This document shows, piece by piece, positions 27,421 to 36,602 of a stretch of 44,769 nucleotides of DNA. The notes under the pieces were generated by a model that worked only from the letters and a program-made list of their open reading frames with translations, was not told the origin of the DNA and made no database searches. The stretch is from Bacillota bacterium (GTDB lineage Bacteria; Bacillota; Clostridia; Lachnospirales; Lachnospiraceae): positions 1 through 44,769 of the forward strand of contig JAEWPN010000147.1 of the NCBI GenBank assembly GCA_023399455.1. Direction: 5' to 3'. Position numbers and translations under genes: made by a program. Every line of letters starts with the position of its first letter. Position 1 is the stretch's first letter.

Positions 27421-27983
27421 CTACTCTTTCCTTTTTCTGCAACCAGTTGTGATTCAAAATCAAGTTGTCTGTAATTACTCTGTAGTAGCATATCCGGACT
27501 TTTTAACATTTCTCTTGCTCTAAGACTAAAATACTTACTATTATCTCCTCCAACAATAACATGGTCAAGTAATGGTATCCCCATTAAATCTCCGACCTTT
27601 ATCATCCTGTCAGTAAGCCTAACATCTGCCTTTGAAGGTTCAAGATTAGAACTGGGATGGTTGTGGACGAGCATAATTCTCGAGGCATTACAAAGTATGC
27701 TACTCTTAAATATTTCTCTTGGATGTGCCACTGTTTCATCTATTGCTCCAATACTTACAATGTTACAATTAATTGGTGTTCCATCTGTTTTCAAATTTAT
27801 GACGCACAGGACTTCACGATCCATTTCACAGAGATATTTTCCAACCAGTTCTACAGCATCCTCTGGCTTTGTAATTGGATGCCCCGAACATATCGGAGCA
27901 TCTTTTACAAGCCGAATAGACACCACTTCAAGCTCGAAAGGATTGGTTAATGGAATCGTTGTCTTCTTGTTGCTCTTTTCCAT
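27417..27983 (-). CDS. radC: RadC-family JAB-domain protein
   Basis: About 188 aa. I favour the ATG at 27983 (MEKSNKK), which has AAGGAG 10 nt upstream; a TTG at 28004 is possible. The core holds the JAMM/RadC metal motif LVHNHPSSNLEPSKADVRLT and downstream DHVIVGG, typical of RadC proteins (the HxH, S and D metal ligands are present). RadC-type proteins are frequent on mobile elements, with no firmly established activity. The N-terminal helix-hairpin-helix of chromosomal RadC is missing, as usual for mobile copies. Confidence 0.88.
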   Translation of the reverse strand: MEKSNKKTTIPLTNPFELEVVSIRLVKDAPICSGHPITKPEDAVELVGKYLCEMDREVLCVINLKTDGTPINCNIVSIGAIDETVAHPREIFKSSILCNASRIMLVHNHPSSNLEPSKADVRLTDRMIKVGDLMGIPLLDHVIVGGDNSKYFSLRAREMLKSPDMLLQSNYRQLDFESQLVAEKGKSR

Positions 27984-28083
27984 CTTCTTCATGCTCCTTT
28001 CCAAACTCTATGTCAATTCTGAATTCACCATCTCTGCTATTTACAAGAGCCACCAATTCTTTCATTGTCATCTCCTGTTTCAT
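27928..28083 (-). CDS. Small acidic protein (51 aa) overlapping radC
   Basis: ATG with GGAGGT 4 nt upstream. The protein starts MKQEMTMKELVALVNSRDGE and ends in a very acidic, Gln-rich tail. Its 3' end overlaps the start of the radC-like gene in another frame, which would couple their translation. No family recognised. The strong ribosome site is the main evidence that it is real. Confidence 0.5.
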   Translation of the reverse strand: MKQEMTMKELVALVNSRDGEFRIDIEFGKEHEEDGKEQQEDNDSINQSFRA

Positions 28084-28092
28084 AGCTACCTC

Positions 28093-29088
28093 CTATCGGG
28101 ACTGTTCTTTTGTGTCATAAATTAACTTTGGTTCAGCCACAATTCCATCCAAACGTTTATTAGGAGTATCTGTAGCAAGAGACAGTTTTCTTAAATCTTT
28201 ATCATAGTGATATACCTGATTGGATAATCTCTCATCTATTGACACCTGATCCATATTGATTTCAGCTACCATCTGTGCCAATTCATTTGGATCACCCATT
28301 GATGAAGACACTGCAATTACTTCGTGCACAGATGAGGGCATAATATAGAGGTCTGTTTCTAGCTGCTCTGCAAGTTTGTGAAGCTGATCTTCATAAAGCA
28401 TAGAAATTGCACCATTGATACCTCTGTCATTGCTAATGACCCACATGGTCTGTTCCGGTGGCATTTCCCCAATCATCATATCTGCAATTTCAGCTGGCAT
28501 ACCATCCTTCATAAACATATCTCTAATTACATCGTTCATACTTTTTACGGTTGGCGGGAACATTCTTCTGGTATTCTCTACCGCAAGCTTAAACATCTGC
28601 TCTTCTGTAAATCCCAATCTTTCCGCTAATGCATTTCGAACCACCGTACTCTGAATGCCATCCATGTCAGATTTTACTACCCATCTGTAGATCACTGATA
28701 AATCCTGGAACTTTCTATTTGGTGTATCTAAGAGCATATCCCTATTCTGTTCTGTATTAATGAGCTGAAAAACAATATTGTCCTTTGCCTCCTGCATATC
28801 AAGCGCAGGAACAATCTCAGGAGCTTCTTTCATTGCACGTTCCATTCTCTCTGCCGCAGACTGCAATACTTCCTGTAAATCCTCGGTGGATTTATAGTGA
28901 TCATACATATCGTTAATATAAATTGTAGGAGATATTCCAGCCCCTTCCCCTAATAAATTAATTGCGTCCATTGTCACATTTACTTTTTCTACTGGATGAA
29001 CATCAACCTTCATACCCTGATACTGCTCTGGCAGATAATCCATAAATTTCTCTGCTACTACTTCCTTAAAAATCTCATAATTCATCAT
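28093..29088 (-). CDS. DUF5688-family protein
   Basis: 331 aa with GGAGA before the ATG. The sequence has the DUF5688 pattern: MNYEIFKEVVAEKFMDYLPE, PTIYINDMYDHYKSTEDLQE, VVKSDMDGIQSTVVRNALAE and a C-terminal part containing LYIMPSSVHEVIAVSSSMGD. The family is common on Lachnospiraceae mobile elements and has no known function. It is in a tight run with the 73-aa gene upstream and the 51-aa and radC genes downstream. Confidence 0.85.
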   Translation of the reverse strand: MMNYEIFKEVVAEKFMDYLPEQYQGMKVDVHPVEKVNVTMDAINLLGEGAGISPTIYINDMYDHYKSTEDLQEVLQSAAERMERAMKEAPEIVPALDMQEAKDNIVFQLINTEQNRDMLLDTPNRKFQDLSVIYRWVVKSDMDGIQSTVVRNALAERLGFTEEQMFKLAVENTRRMFPPTVKSMNDVIRDMFMKDGMPAEIADMMIGEMPPEQTMWVISNDRGINGAISMLYEDQLHKLAEQLETDLYIMPSSVHEVIAVSSSMGDPNELAQMVAEINMDQVSIDERLSNQVYHYDKDLRKLSLATDTPNKRLDGIVAEPKLIYDTKEQSR

Positions 29089-29101
29089 ATAATCTTTCTC
29101 C

Positions 29102-29323
29102 TTAATCTAAATTGTCATAGAGGAATCCTTCATCCTCATCGTTGTCATGGTTACTTTGATCCTTGTCCATCCACGTTTCTGCCAGTGCTTCAAGTGTTTC
29201 TGCATAAATTGGTGACTCCTGCTTTACTTTCTTTGGCTGTTCCGTTCCGATGGTAATTACAATCTCTACTGAACATTCTCCGTTCTGTAACGGAATGATG
29301 CTCACTTTTACTTTATTCAACAT
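29102..29323 (-). CDS. Hypothetical protein (73 aa)
   Basis: AAGGAGG precedes the ATG. A beta-rich N-terminal half (MLNKVKVSIIPLQNGECSVE) is followed by a helix and a very acidic tail (DQSNHDNDEDEGFLYDNLD). It opens the DUF5688-radC-primase run right after a terminator. No family recognised. Confidence 0.6.
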   Translation of the reverse strand: MLNKVKVSIIPLQNGECSVEIVITIGTEQPKKVKQESPIYAETLEALAETWMDKDQSNHDNDEDEGFLYDNLD

Positions 29324-29341
29324 TGCGACCTCCTTCTAGGC

Positions 29342-29380
29342 AAAAAAATAAGAAGATATGGTTTTTGGCTCATATCTTCT
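29342..29380 (-). terminator. Terminator upstream of the DUF5688 operon
   Basis: AGAAGATATG and CATATCTTCT form a perfect 10-bp stem with a 10-nt loop, followed on the minus strand by TATTTTTTT. It separates the short ORF at 29429-29467 from the next operon. Confidence 0.8.
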
Positions 29381-29428
29381 AACTTACATTTTGTGTGTTA
29401 TTAAGTTATTATTGCATTGGATTCCACG

Positions 29429-29467
29429 TTAAGGTGGAACCTTCTGGCGTATTTGTATGTTTGTCAT
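29429..29467 (-). CDS. Possible 12-codon leader peptide
   Basis: ATG preceded by an unusually strong purine-rich ribosome site (GGAGGAAAGGAGG, 4 nt away) opens only 12 codons (MTNIQIRQKVPP). After the stop comes the inverted repeat TTCCAC/GTGGAA and, further on, the terminator at 29342-29380. This layout could be a leader peptide controlling termination. Alternatively one lost base truncated a slightly longer peptide: the next frame reads on as LTWNPMQ before a stop. Confidence 0.4.
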   Translation of the reverse strand: MTNIQIRQKVPP

Positions 29468-29510
29468 ACTGCCTCCTTTCCTCCTTAACGGAAGTATGAA
29501 ATTGTTTGGG

Positions 29511-29541
29511 TAAAGCAAAAGCCGGGGATATCTCCTCGGCT
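29511..29541. terminator. Bidirectional-looking terminator after the helicase gene
   Basis: GCCGGGGA-TATC-TCCTCGGC (29521-29540), one mismatch, is followed by TTTATTT on the plus strand and TTTTGCTTT on the minus strand. It ends the helicase transcript. Confidence 0.7.
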
Positions 29542-29600
29542 TTATTTAATGTCCTATTTAAATTTACTATTAATATAAGAAACACATTGTGATTATTTCT

Positions 29601-32543
29601 TTACGGCGCACATAATATTTTAAGCTTTGCACCAGCATCTGATATGTAATCTTGTGTAGATTGTAATAACCATATTAATTGAGGTGTTTCCTCTGACTGT
29701 TGATTACAACACAAGTCCTTTTTTAACGCCTCATAAGATAATCCACTATGTACTAACCACACTTCATATTCTGTTTGAGGTTGAAGTGAAATCATATTTA
29801 TATATTGATTAAAAATTTCTTCAGCTGTGCCACCTTTAATACACCTACTTATGTTACCGCCTGTTGCATTACTACCATACAGCGGCCACTTAATAGCCCA
29901 TTTAGTTTTTCTGTTTTCCAAATAAATGTTATTATCCTGTGAAGTATTTATAATGTATCGAATATTTTTCATAGCCTGTCCACATACTTCTTGAAATGTA
30001 GATGCACTCAATTGCTTTTCATCATATTTGCAGTGAATATATATTATTTTATTATTTTTTGTATCCAATGCAATAAAATCAGCTATTTCTGTTCCCATAT
30101 CATCGCAAACTAAATAGTCTATCGTTCCCATTTTATCATTTATATATTTTAATAATACCCCGAATACACTATCATCTGGCCATGTTGATATTAAGCAACT
30201 TTTATTTTTACCATACTTTTCGTCATAACATAACTTGGGATCTAGATCGTCAATCGGTTCTATATCACTCCACATTGACCAATCTTCTGGTTTATTAAAT
30301 TTTGTCATAACATTGGGCTTATAATATCTACCCTTTATATAGATTAGCTGATCTTTAAGAAAATATACTCTGAAATTTGATTCTTTCAATGCATCCACTA
30401 TACTCATTGTCCCCTCACTACATTCGAGTTGAATATTATCTTTATTGTTCTTGGCAATAAAATCGAACACATTGTTATTTTGACTGATTACATATTGAAA
30501 TGTTGCATCATCAATAAAAATTTCAAATTCATTCTGATTAATCTTAGCAGAAATCTCTTTTATCAAATTATCTGTCACTGGTTCTCTTAGTTCTTTGTCG
30601 AACTCAGCATATATATATGTAGGACCATGCAGTGGATGATCCATAGATATAGTGGAAAATCTTTCAAAAATACTATGGACATTATTCTTTATTTCAAGGC
30701 TTTCGACTATTTTGCTGCACCAGTCTATATATTCTTTCAGAGAACCATTATCTGAATCTGAAACCCTTGAAGTAATAGTATTAATATATCTAATTTGCTT
30801 TGTATCCTTATTTTTTCCAGTCATATTACTGCAAAACGAAAGCTTTTGTTCTAAAGAAGGTCTCGTGTTTTCAATTTCACGTCCTACTATTTCTCTTCCG
30901 CGTATCCCACTGGAAATAATAGGAATTGTTTTTTCATACCTCGCCCTTGTGATTTCTAACGAAGTATCTAATATGCTTTTGAAATTCTTCAATCCAGCAT
31001 TTGAGCAACTTAAACTTTCACTGTCAAAAGTTTTGGTATTGTTTGAATTAAAATAAAAATAATATACCCCATCATCTTGGTTCGAGGGCACTTCAATCAA
31101 TACACATATATGAAGATTTCTATTTTCATATGCAAGACTTTTAAGGAAATTACTATGCCTAACTTCTTCGAAATAGATAACAAATGCATTATTATCAAAA
31201 GAATTTTTATAAATTACATTACAACGGTTATCATATTCAAACCACGAAATAATTTGCTTTGTAATTTCATCCCACAAAGTCTTATCCTCAGAAAAATATA
31301 TTGTAGCTCTTTTAGGAATAAGAATATTATGCTCAAAGACTTGTCGTGAAGTACTTTCTACATATAACTTTTTTATGATTCCTGATGAATATATATATTT
31401 CCTTTCCTCCTTTTGCGATTCTGTATAATCTAAAAGATAATTCCACTGCTCCTTATGTTCCTCTATAACAACATCCGGCATATACACTCTGGCAACATTA
31501 TTTGACTTAATACACCTCAATATTCTTCCGATTTGTTGTACAGTACTTCGAAAATTAGAAAATGTGTCTAGGAAAATTAACGTTTTAATCGCTGGCACAT
31601 TTACGCCTTCAATTAGTATTTCAGAGTGAATAAAAACATCATACTCTAGCGATTTTTCTTCTATATTCTTACCACATGATAGATAATTCACTCCTTGTTT
31701 TATTCTTGAATGAATACCTAGTGCTTTAATATTATGTGAATTCAAATATTCGGTTATATTCTCTATAGCATTGACTTTTTTACATCTAATAATTATTTTT
31801 CCATTACAAAGATTACTGCTAACAATTTCTAGTAGTTCTTCATTCGTAACATTTGCACTAGAACTCAAAGTGCTGGTTATATTAGTTAACGATTTTAATT
31901 GTAAAAAATCCAAATTAGAAATATCACCATTATCAATAAATTTTTTCATCTTTTCGGAATAAATATACTTTTTATCCACTTTGAATACCGAATCATCATT
32001 ACGATAAGGAGTGGCAGTAAATAGTATTATTTTCGATTTAAGACTCCTAATAATTTGAGACCACTTTTTCGCAGGTTCTCTATGTCCTTCATCAAAAAAA
32101 ACATAATTAATAGTTTTATTAATGTTGCTTATAAATTGAGTATTCAAGATATTGTTCTTGTATGCGTTCTCTTGTATAAACTGTATAGTGGCTATGAAAA
32201 CAGTTTTTACTGCGCTACTCAGCGAATCTATTTGGCTTTGACTATTTAATATATTAATCTTCATATCTGGGAAATCATTTAAGCCTATTGATTTCCAAAA
32301 GTTGGTTTCTATTTCATTTCTCACCTGTATTGGTAGTGTAGCATTAGGAACAACAATTAGTATATTTCCATCAATCAATGCGCACAAAGTTGCCATAACT
32401 CCAGTCTTTCCTGTTCCTGTTGGCAAATGAACAAGTGCATTTTGTGAAGATTTTGAGGATAAATATTCTAAGCACATGTGCGCGGCATTGTATTGATATT
32501 CTTTTATATACTTTTTAAATCTATCAAGATCCTTTATATTCAT
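29601..32543 (-). CDS. SF2 helicase with possible C-terminal nuclease, probable defence cargo
   Basis: 980 aa from the ATG at 32543, which has GGGGAG 5 nt upstream; a longer GTG frame is less likely. Helicase motifs: HLPTGTGKT at about 39-47, DEGH at 151-154, FTATPYRND at about 175-183, EGVNVPAIK (about 312-320) and QQIGRILR at 336-343, the type found in restriction-enzyme-like helicases. A C-terminal segment (about 818-840) reads CDDMGTEIADFIALD then KIIYIHCK, which fits a PD-(D/E)xK-like nuclease core with a variant HxK ending. The gene is clearly more AT-rich than the backbone, stands alone between terminators with its own promoter, and is probably an anti-phage or anti-plasmid system. I cannot name a known system. 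Confidence 0.75.
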   Translation of the reverse strand: MNIKDLDRFKKYIKEYQYNAAHMCLEYLSSKSSQNALVHLPTGTGKTGVMATLCALIDGNILIVVPNATLPIQVRNEIETNFWKSIGLNDFPDMKINILNSQSQIDSLSSAVKTVFIATIQFIQENAYKNNILNTQFISNINKTINYVFFDEGHREPAKKWSQIIRSLKSKIILFTATPYRNDDSVFKVDKKYIYSEKMKKFIDNGDISNLDFLQLKSLTNITSTLSSSANVTNEELLEIVSSNLCNGKIIIRCKKVNAIENITEYLNSHNIKALGIHSRIKQGVNYLSCGKNIEEKSLEYDVFIHSEILIEGVNVPAIKTLIFLDTFSNFRSTVQQIGRILRCIKSNNVARVYMPDVVIEEHKEQWNYLLDYTESQKEERKYIYSSGIIKKLYVESTSRQVFEHNILIPKRATIYFSEDKTLWDEITKQIISWFEYDNRCNVIYKNSFDNNAFVIYFEEVRHSNFLKSLAYENRNLHICVLIEVPSNQDDGVYYFYFNSNNTKTFDSESLSCSNAGLKNFKSILDTSLEITRARYEKTIPIISSGIRGREIVGREIENTRPSLEQKLSFCSNMTGKNKDTKQIRYINTITSRVSDSDNGSLKEYIDWCSKIVESLEIKNNVHSIFERFSTISMDHPLHGPTYIYAEFDKELREPVTDNLIKEISAKINQNEFEIFIDDATFQYVISQNNNVFDFIAKNNKDNIQLECSEGTMSIVDALKESNFRVYFLKDQLIYIKGRYYKPNVMTKFNKPEDWSMWSDIEPIDDLDPKLCYDEKYGKNKSCLISTWPDDSVFGVLLKYINDKMGTIDYLVCDDMGTEIADFIALDTKNNKIIYIHCKYDEKQLSASTFQEVCGQAMKNIRYIINTSQDNNIYLENRKTKWAIKWPLYGSNATGGNISRCIKGGTAEEIFNQYINMISLQPQTEYEVWLVHSGLSYEALKKDLCCNQQSEETPQLIWLLQSTQDYISDAGAKLKILCAP

Positions 32544-32672
32544 GTCTTCTCCCCAAATCTTATTTTTTACTTTTGACACATATTTATAATATATCTGACC
32601 AAATGGCTAAAATTTCTCTACTGCCTAGAACCTCTAGTTATACAAAAGATATTTCATTAAAATTATTCTTAA

Positions 32673-32701
32673 ATTATATCACTAAAATTCCCCTGTTCCA
32701 A
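32673..32701 (-). promoter_or_regulatory. Promoter of the helicase gene
   Basis: TTGGAA (32696-32701) and TATAAT (32673-32678) on the minus strand are 17 bp apart. The predicted leader is about 120 nt and contains the small palindrome CTAGA-GGT-TCTAG. It makes the gene independent of the pilus operon. Confidence 0.6.
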
Positions 32702-32731
32702 ATAGTATTCTGTAATAACCAGAATACTATT
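32701..32731. terminator. Perfect 12-bp hairpin between pilus operon and helicase
   Basis: AATAGTATTCTG and CAGAATACTATT with a 7-nt loop. On the plus strand it is followed by TTAAAATTT; on the minus strand only a short TT follows. It is the likely end point of the adhesin transcript and abuts the helicase -35. Confidence 0.55.
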
Positions 32732-32768
32732 TTAAAATTTACTATTTTGTGCTTCCAAATGTTGTTCA

Positions 32769-34847
32769 CTAGTCTATTAAGAACTGTACAATAAACTTCC
32801 ATAAAGCAGTTCTAATTTCCGAATTCCCCATCCCATTATCCCTCACATACTGCTTCACTTGCTCAATATCTTCTTTAGAAAACTCATAACTCTTCACAAC
32901 ATGCGACCAGTTCCCATCTTCCCCTTTCACATTGTTCATTGCCGCAGTCAAAGTATTCCGATAAGTCACATCACTTCTCCACTTTGATGTTGCCTCCAAT
33001 CCCCCAGAGGCATAATCTTTCTGGTAATAATCAGCTGCGATAAATCTTGCATATTGCTTCTTACCGTCAAAATCCATTGGTCCCTCTTTTGTAGCATTTG
33101 TATCTACAATCGTTACCTTTGCCTGCTTTTCCGTTGTATTATTTCTACTGTCTGTTGTGGTATACGTTATCGTAATCACCCCAGAGCCTGTTAAGCCTGT
33201 AAAAGTGTTTGTAGAATAGTTCTTAACCCGGATCTGCGTTGTTCCATCCTCTCGGTCTGTTGATTTTACAGTCCGAAGCAGCTCTGTCTCTGTAATCACT
33301 CCTGTCTGCGCTTCATACAAGGTAAAATACCGATCTGTGCAAGTCAGATCAGGTGCATAGTCCCAGATTGCATAAAAGTGAAAGGTATATCCATTCACAC
33401 TGGTAAGATTACAAATCTGCTGTTTTTCTGTATAGGTCGTATAATAGGAATTGGCATCTGTATTCCATCCAAGGTACTTACACGGATGGGATGGATAAGT
33501 AAAGCTCATTGCTGGCAGAGTGTACGTCTGGTCATACTTACAAGTCAGTGTAGTCATAGAGCCACTACCGCCATTTGGATGAAACACGATATAATAGGTG
33601 TTCGCCTCCGCATTTGCTGTCAAGGAAACATTTCCAATTACAGAAAAGGTATAGCTTTTACTGCTTGAAGTATATGTTCCAGTCCAATTCTTCCATGTGT
33701 ATCCGGCTTTCACTACTACGTCAACGGTACAATTAGCTCCATAATAATAACTTCCACTGCCCGAAACACTACTGATTCCTATCCCTGCACTGACACTTAC
33801 GGAATATTTCTTTCTTGAAATATAGATATAATGATTCTTTGCTCCAGTAACCGTATATTTACTAACACTTGCAGCATTGTAGCAAGCATCTCCGGAATAA
33901 GACCATTCAAAGCTTGCTCCATAATACAGGTTCTGACTTTTGACAAGTGCCCAGTCACCACTGTAATTCCCGTTTGCATCCTGATATTTCACATAGACAT
34001 TCTGCACGTATTGCTTACGGGTAACCGATACATATGAAGTCTTCGCCTGCTTTGCTGTGTAGGAAATACTTGCAGCATTATAGCAAGAGTCAGAATCTCT
34101 TGACCATGAGACTGTTTCTCCATATACATAATCTTTGTTGATGACAGCACTATAACTGCCATAACCACCATCTGCCTGCTGATACCTGACATATACAGCT
34201 TGTCTTGATTTTAGCTGCGTTACATAATTTATTGTCTTATTAAAATAATTGTGCAAAGAGCTTGGATTACTCCATGGAGCTGCATTTGCAATGCCATTAT
34301 AGTCTGTATAAACACTGCCATAAAAATTCCCGTAATCGTCCATAGAACCACTGTTAGTACGATTCCCATACTTATCAATCTTGATGGTAATCATACAACT
34401 ATCAACCACAATATAGCCACCATTAATAATGAATTCGTTGTATGCTGTTCGGTTTGTTTGAGCTAATTTAGATTTTACATAACTTAAGTTAATACGGCTT
34501 AGTTCATAGATATAACCACCACTTGCCACAGAATCCACCGTCTCTACGGTATATCCACTGAGATTAAAATAAATATAAGCGGTCTGTGAACTGGTTGTTA
34601 CTTTCATTCGATAACCTACCGTCCCCCAATGGGTCGTGTTCACACTGGCACTTGCCTGCTTTCCCATTGTCGCAAAGTAAAAGTATCCATCCTTAAAAAC
34701 AATCTGTGACCCATACGTATTATAAAAGGTAACTGCATTGTCAAAGGTGGCAGCCTGCGCCTCCTGTGGAGGAGCAAGCGCTGTCAATCCAATTACGGAC
34801 AATAAGAAAAACAGACTGAGTAAGCCTATTTTCCATGATTTCTTCAT
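32769..34847 (-). CDS. Secreted repeat adhesin at the end of the pilus operon
   Basis: About 692 aa, start taken at the ATG for MKKSWKIGLL. Signal peptide with likely cleavage after AQA (about residue 33). Two MucBP-like repeats (about 220-350: VYVRYQQADGGYGSYSAV and VYVKYQDANGNYSGDWALV, each followed by a CYNAAS block), an InlB/Flg_new-like repeat (about 425-505: YYIVFHPNGGSG to FYAIW), and an Ig-like domain (about 510-590). The C-terminal 110 residues are charged. There is no LPXTG, so it is either released or held by the pilus. It lies last in the Tad-like operon; a tip adhesin is the most natural inference. Confidence 0.8.
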   Translation of the reverse strand: MKKSWKIGLLSLFFLLSVIGLTALAPPQEAQAATFDNAVTFYNTYGSQIVFKDGYFYFATMGKQASASVNTTHWGTVGYRMKVTTSSQTAYIYFNLSGYTVETVDSVASGGYIYELSRINLSYVKSKLAQTNRTAYNEFIINGGYIVVDSCMITIKIDKYGNRTNSGSMDDYGNFYGSVYTDYNGIANAAPWSNPSSLHNYFNKTINYVTQLKSRQAVYVRYQQADGGYGSYSAVINKDYVYGETVSWSRDSDSCYNAASISYTAKQAKTSYVSVTRKQYVQNVYVKYQDANGNYSGDWALVKSQNLYYGASFEWSYSGDACYNAASVSKYTVTGAKNHYIYISRKKYSVSVSAGIGISSVSGSGSYYYGANCTVDVVVKAGYTWKNWTGTYTSSSKSYTFSVIGNVSLTANAEANTYYIVFHPNGGSGSMTTLTCKYDQTYTLPAMSFTYPSHPCKYLGWNTDANSYYTTYTEKQQICNLTSVNGYTFHFYAIWDYAPDLTCTDRYFTLYEAQTGVITETELLRTVKSTDREDGTTQIRVKNYSTNTFTGLTGSGVITITYTTTDSRNNTTEKQAKVTIVDTNATKEGPMDFDGKKQYARFIAADYYQKDYASGGLEATSKWRSDVTYRNTLTAAMNNVKGEDGNWSHVVKSYEFSKEDIEQVKQYVRDNGMGNSEIRTALWKFIVQFLID

Positions 34848-34865
34848 ATTCAATTCTTCCTTCCT

Positions 34866-35663
34866 CTAAAATACAAATGCTGACCAGTTATAACATACCG
34901 TCTTATTGGTTCCATCCGGATTCTGTTTTCCAGTACTATAAGTACCTACAAAAGAATACAGATTGCCGCCGTCTCTTAAATCAATTTCAGGAACCTCATC
35001 AAATAGTGCATATCCTTTACTGGTCACACTGACTTCCATATAATCAATCTTTTGCTCCTCCAGATAACTGATGATTTTATCTTTTAGCTCTACATCCGAT
35101 AAAGCACCTGATTTCCAAGACTGAATCATCGAATCAAGATCTGCCTTCTGTGCAGAAGTAATATCTCCCTTTGCAGACGCTTCTGCTTTCCAGCCTTCTG
35201 ATATTGGAACATACTTTGTTTCTGTCGTTGGTGCAACTGTTGCCGTTGGTTCTGCTTGAGTAGAATGTTTTTCTGTTGCTTTCACTTCCGATGTTGTTTC
35301 ATCCTCTGCATTCGTCTCTGCTTTCTTCGTTACACTAGGCTTCTCTGTTTCTGAAATCCTGGCTTCCACTGTCGGTGTTGTCGTAACATTTGTATTCTCT
35401 TTTGAGATTTCCGTAGATTCTTTTATCGGCTCTTTTGTATCTTCTACTTGAGGTGTTTCTTCTACCAAGGGAGCTTCTGTCGGTTTAACTTCTTCCTCAC
35501 TAATTATTTCATTGCTTCCAGTTTCAGAGGAAGTTTCCACCATATTCTGCTTTGAAACCAATTTAGAAACAATCAATACTCCCGCAACCAACACTATTAT
35601 AACTAAAACACCTACCATTGACTTCCAATGCTTTCTCCAAAATCTCTTCATCTTCTCTTTCAT
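34866..35663 (-). CDS. Membrane-anchored protein with T/E/P-rich stalk (265 aa)
   Basis: A short basic N-terminus (KRFWRKHWKS), one membrane helix (about 15-35, MVGVLVIIVLVAGVLIVS), about 110 residues rich in Thr, Glu, Pro and Ser (an extended stalk), then a folded domain of about 110 residues (about 155-265) with many acidic and aromatic residues and a predicted helical hairpin (LDSMIQSWKSGALSDVELKD). GGAGG precedes the ATG. It probably crosses the wall next to the pilus base or links the adhesin. No family recognised. Confidence 0.65.
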   Translation of the reverse strand: MKEKMKRFWRKHWKSMVGVLVIIVLVAGVLIVSKLVSKQNMVETSSETGSNEIISEEEVKPTEAPLVEETPQVEDTKEPIKESTEISKENTNVTTTPTVEARISETEKPSVTKKAETNAEDETTSEVKATEKHSTQAEPTATVAPTTETKYVPISEGWKAEASAKGDITSAQKADLDSMIQSWKSGALSDVELKDKIISYLEEQKIDYMEVSVTSKGYALFDEVPEIDLRDGGNLYSFVGTYSTGKQNPDGTNKTVCYNWSAFVF

Positions 35664-35673
35664 CTTGCGCCTC

Positions 35674-36063
35674 CTAACTTACTGGAACTGCGTATTGTTC
35701 CATGATTACGGTTCTCTTTACAGATACCTGACCTTCTGTTCCAATTGGATGCTTATATTTCTCTATGACTTCTACGGATAAGAGTCCTCTTTGATAGTCA
35801 ACATCTAATACATTGACCTTTATTCTACAGTCAGAATTGATCTGTACCAATAAGGCTTCCATAAAATCTGCAATAAATTCATCATTACTGCCCACGGAAT
35901 AAGTCTTAGTATCAAACTGGTTCTCAACGGTATCCTGTAAAGCACTGTCCACTGCACGATTTAGCTCGTTCTGCCTCATATTCGTTCCACACAGGGTCAT
36001 TACAATGACAATCGATATAATCGCACAGATGGTAGTTCCAAAGCCTAAAAACACATTCTTCAT
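35674..36063 (-). CDS. Pseudopilin-like protein (129 aa)
   Basis: Starts MKNVFLGFGTTICAIISIVI, sharing the MKxxFxxFG opening with the other small proteins in this operon, followed by one hydrophobic helix and about 100 residues of predicted alpha/beta (QDTVENQFDTKTYSV, LSVEVIEKYKHP). It fits a TadE-like minor pilin. GGAGG lies upstream and the start directly follows the stop of the 178-aa gene. Confidence 0.65.
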   Translation of the reverse strand: MKNVFLGFGTTICAIISIVIVMTLCGTNMRQNELNRAVDSALQDTVENQFDTKTYSVGSNDEFIADFMEALLVQINSDCRIKVNVLDVDYQRGLLSVEVIEKYKHPIGTEGQVSVKRTVIMEQYAVPVS

Positions 36064-36065
36064 CC

Positions 36066-36602
36066 CTAGCTCCTCCTCTCGTCCACGGCAATCGGTATCT
36101 TCCAGACACTGGTCAGATTTTCTCTGTCCCTGATCTGAAAATAGACTACATACACCCCTGCACTTGGAAATCGGATGCTTCCATCCGTAGCGGAATAGGC
36201 ACTCATAACACTTGTTCCATCAGCTCTTCTGATATCTAACACTTTACCAAACATGGTATTTGTAAACAACTTTGCAATAATTACCTTATCCATTGGATAA
36301 ATCGTTCCTTCCATATCCTTAGCATAATACCTGGAAAGAAAACTGGTACTATCCAAAGCAAAGAATCTACCATAAGATGCTGTGTATGCTGCTACTGGTT
36401 TCGTTCTGTTATGCCAGGTTACAACGGAATCAAAATCATGATAAGAAGCATAATCTGTTTCTTCTTTTTCCACTGACACCCCTGCGATCTGTAATATTCC
36501 TGTTTTTCCTGATACCGAGATTCCAAATAAAATGCCAATTATCAAGACAGCAGTAACAATAGCAATGATTGCCGCTCCAAACTCATGGAATATCCCTTTC
36601 AT
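36066..36602 (-). CDS. Pseudopilin-like protein with beta-rich C-terminal domain (178 aa)
   Basis: Starts MKGIFHEFGAAIIAIVTAVL, again the MKxIFxEFG signature plus one helix, then a soluble domain that is Tyr/Asp-rich (TASYGRFFALDSTSFLSRYY, GSIRFPSAGVYVVYFQIRD) and probably of beta-sandwich type. Its ATG follows the stop of the 50-aa gene without a gap, so it is translationally coupled. A minor pilin or tip subunit is likely. Confidence 0.65.
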   Translation of the reverse strand: MKGIFHEFGAAIIAIVTAVLIIGILFGISVSGKTGILQIAGVSVEKEETDYASYHDFDSVVTWHNRTKPVAAYTASYGRFFALDSTSFLSRYYAKDMEGTIYPMDKVIIAKLFTNTMFGKVLDIRRADGTSVMSAYSATDGSIRFPSAGVYVVYFQIRDRENLTSVWKIPIAVDERRS

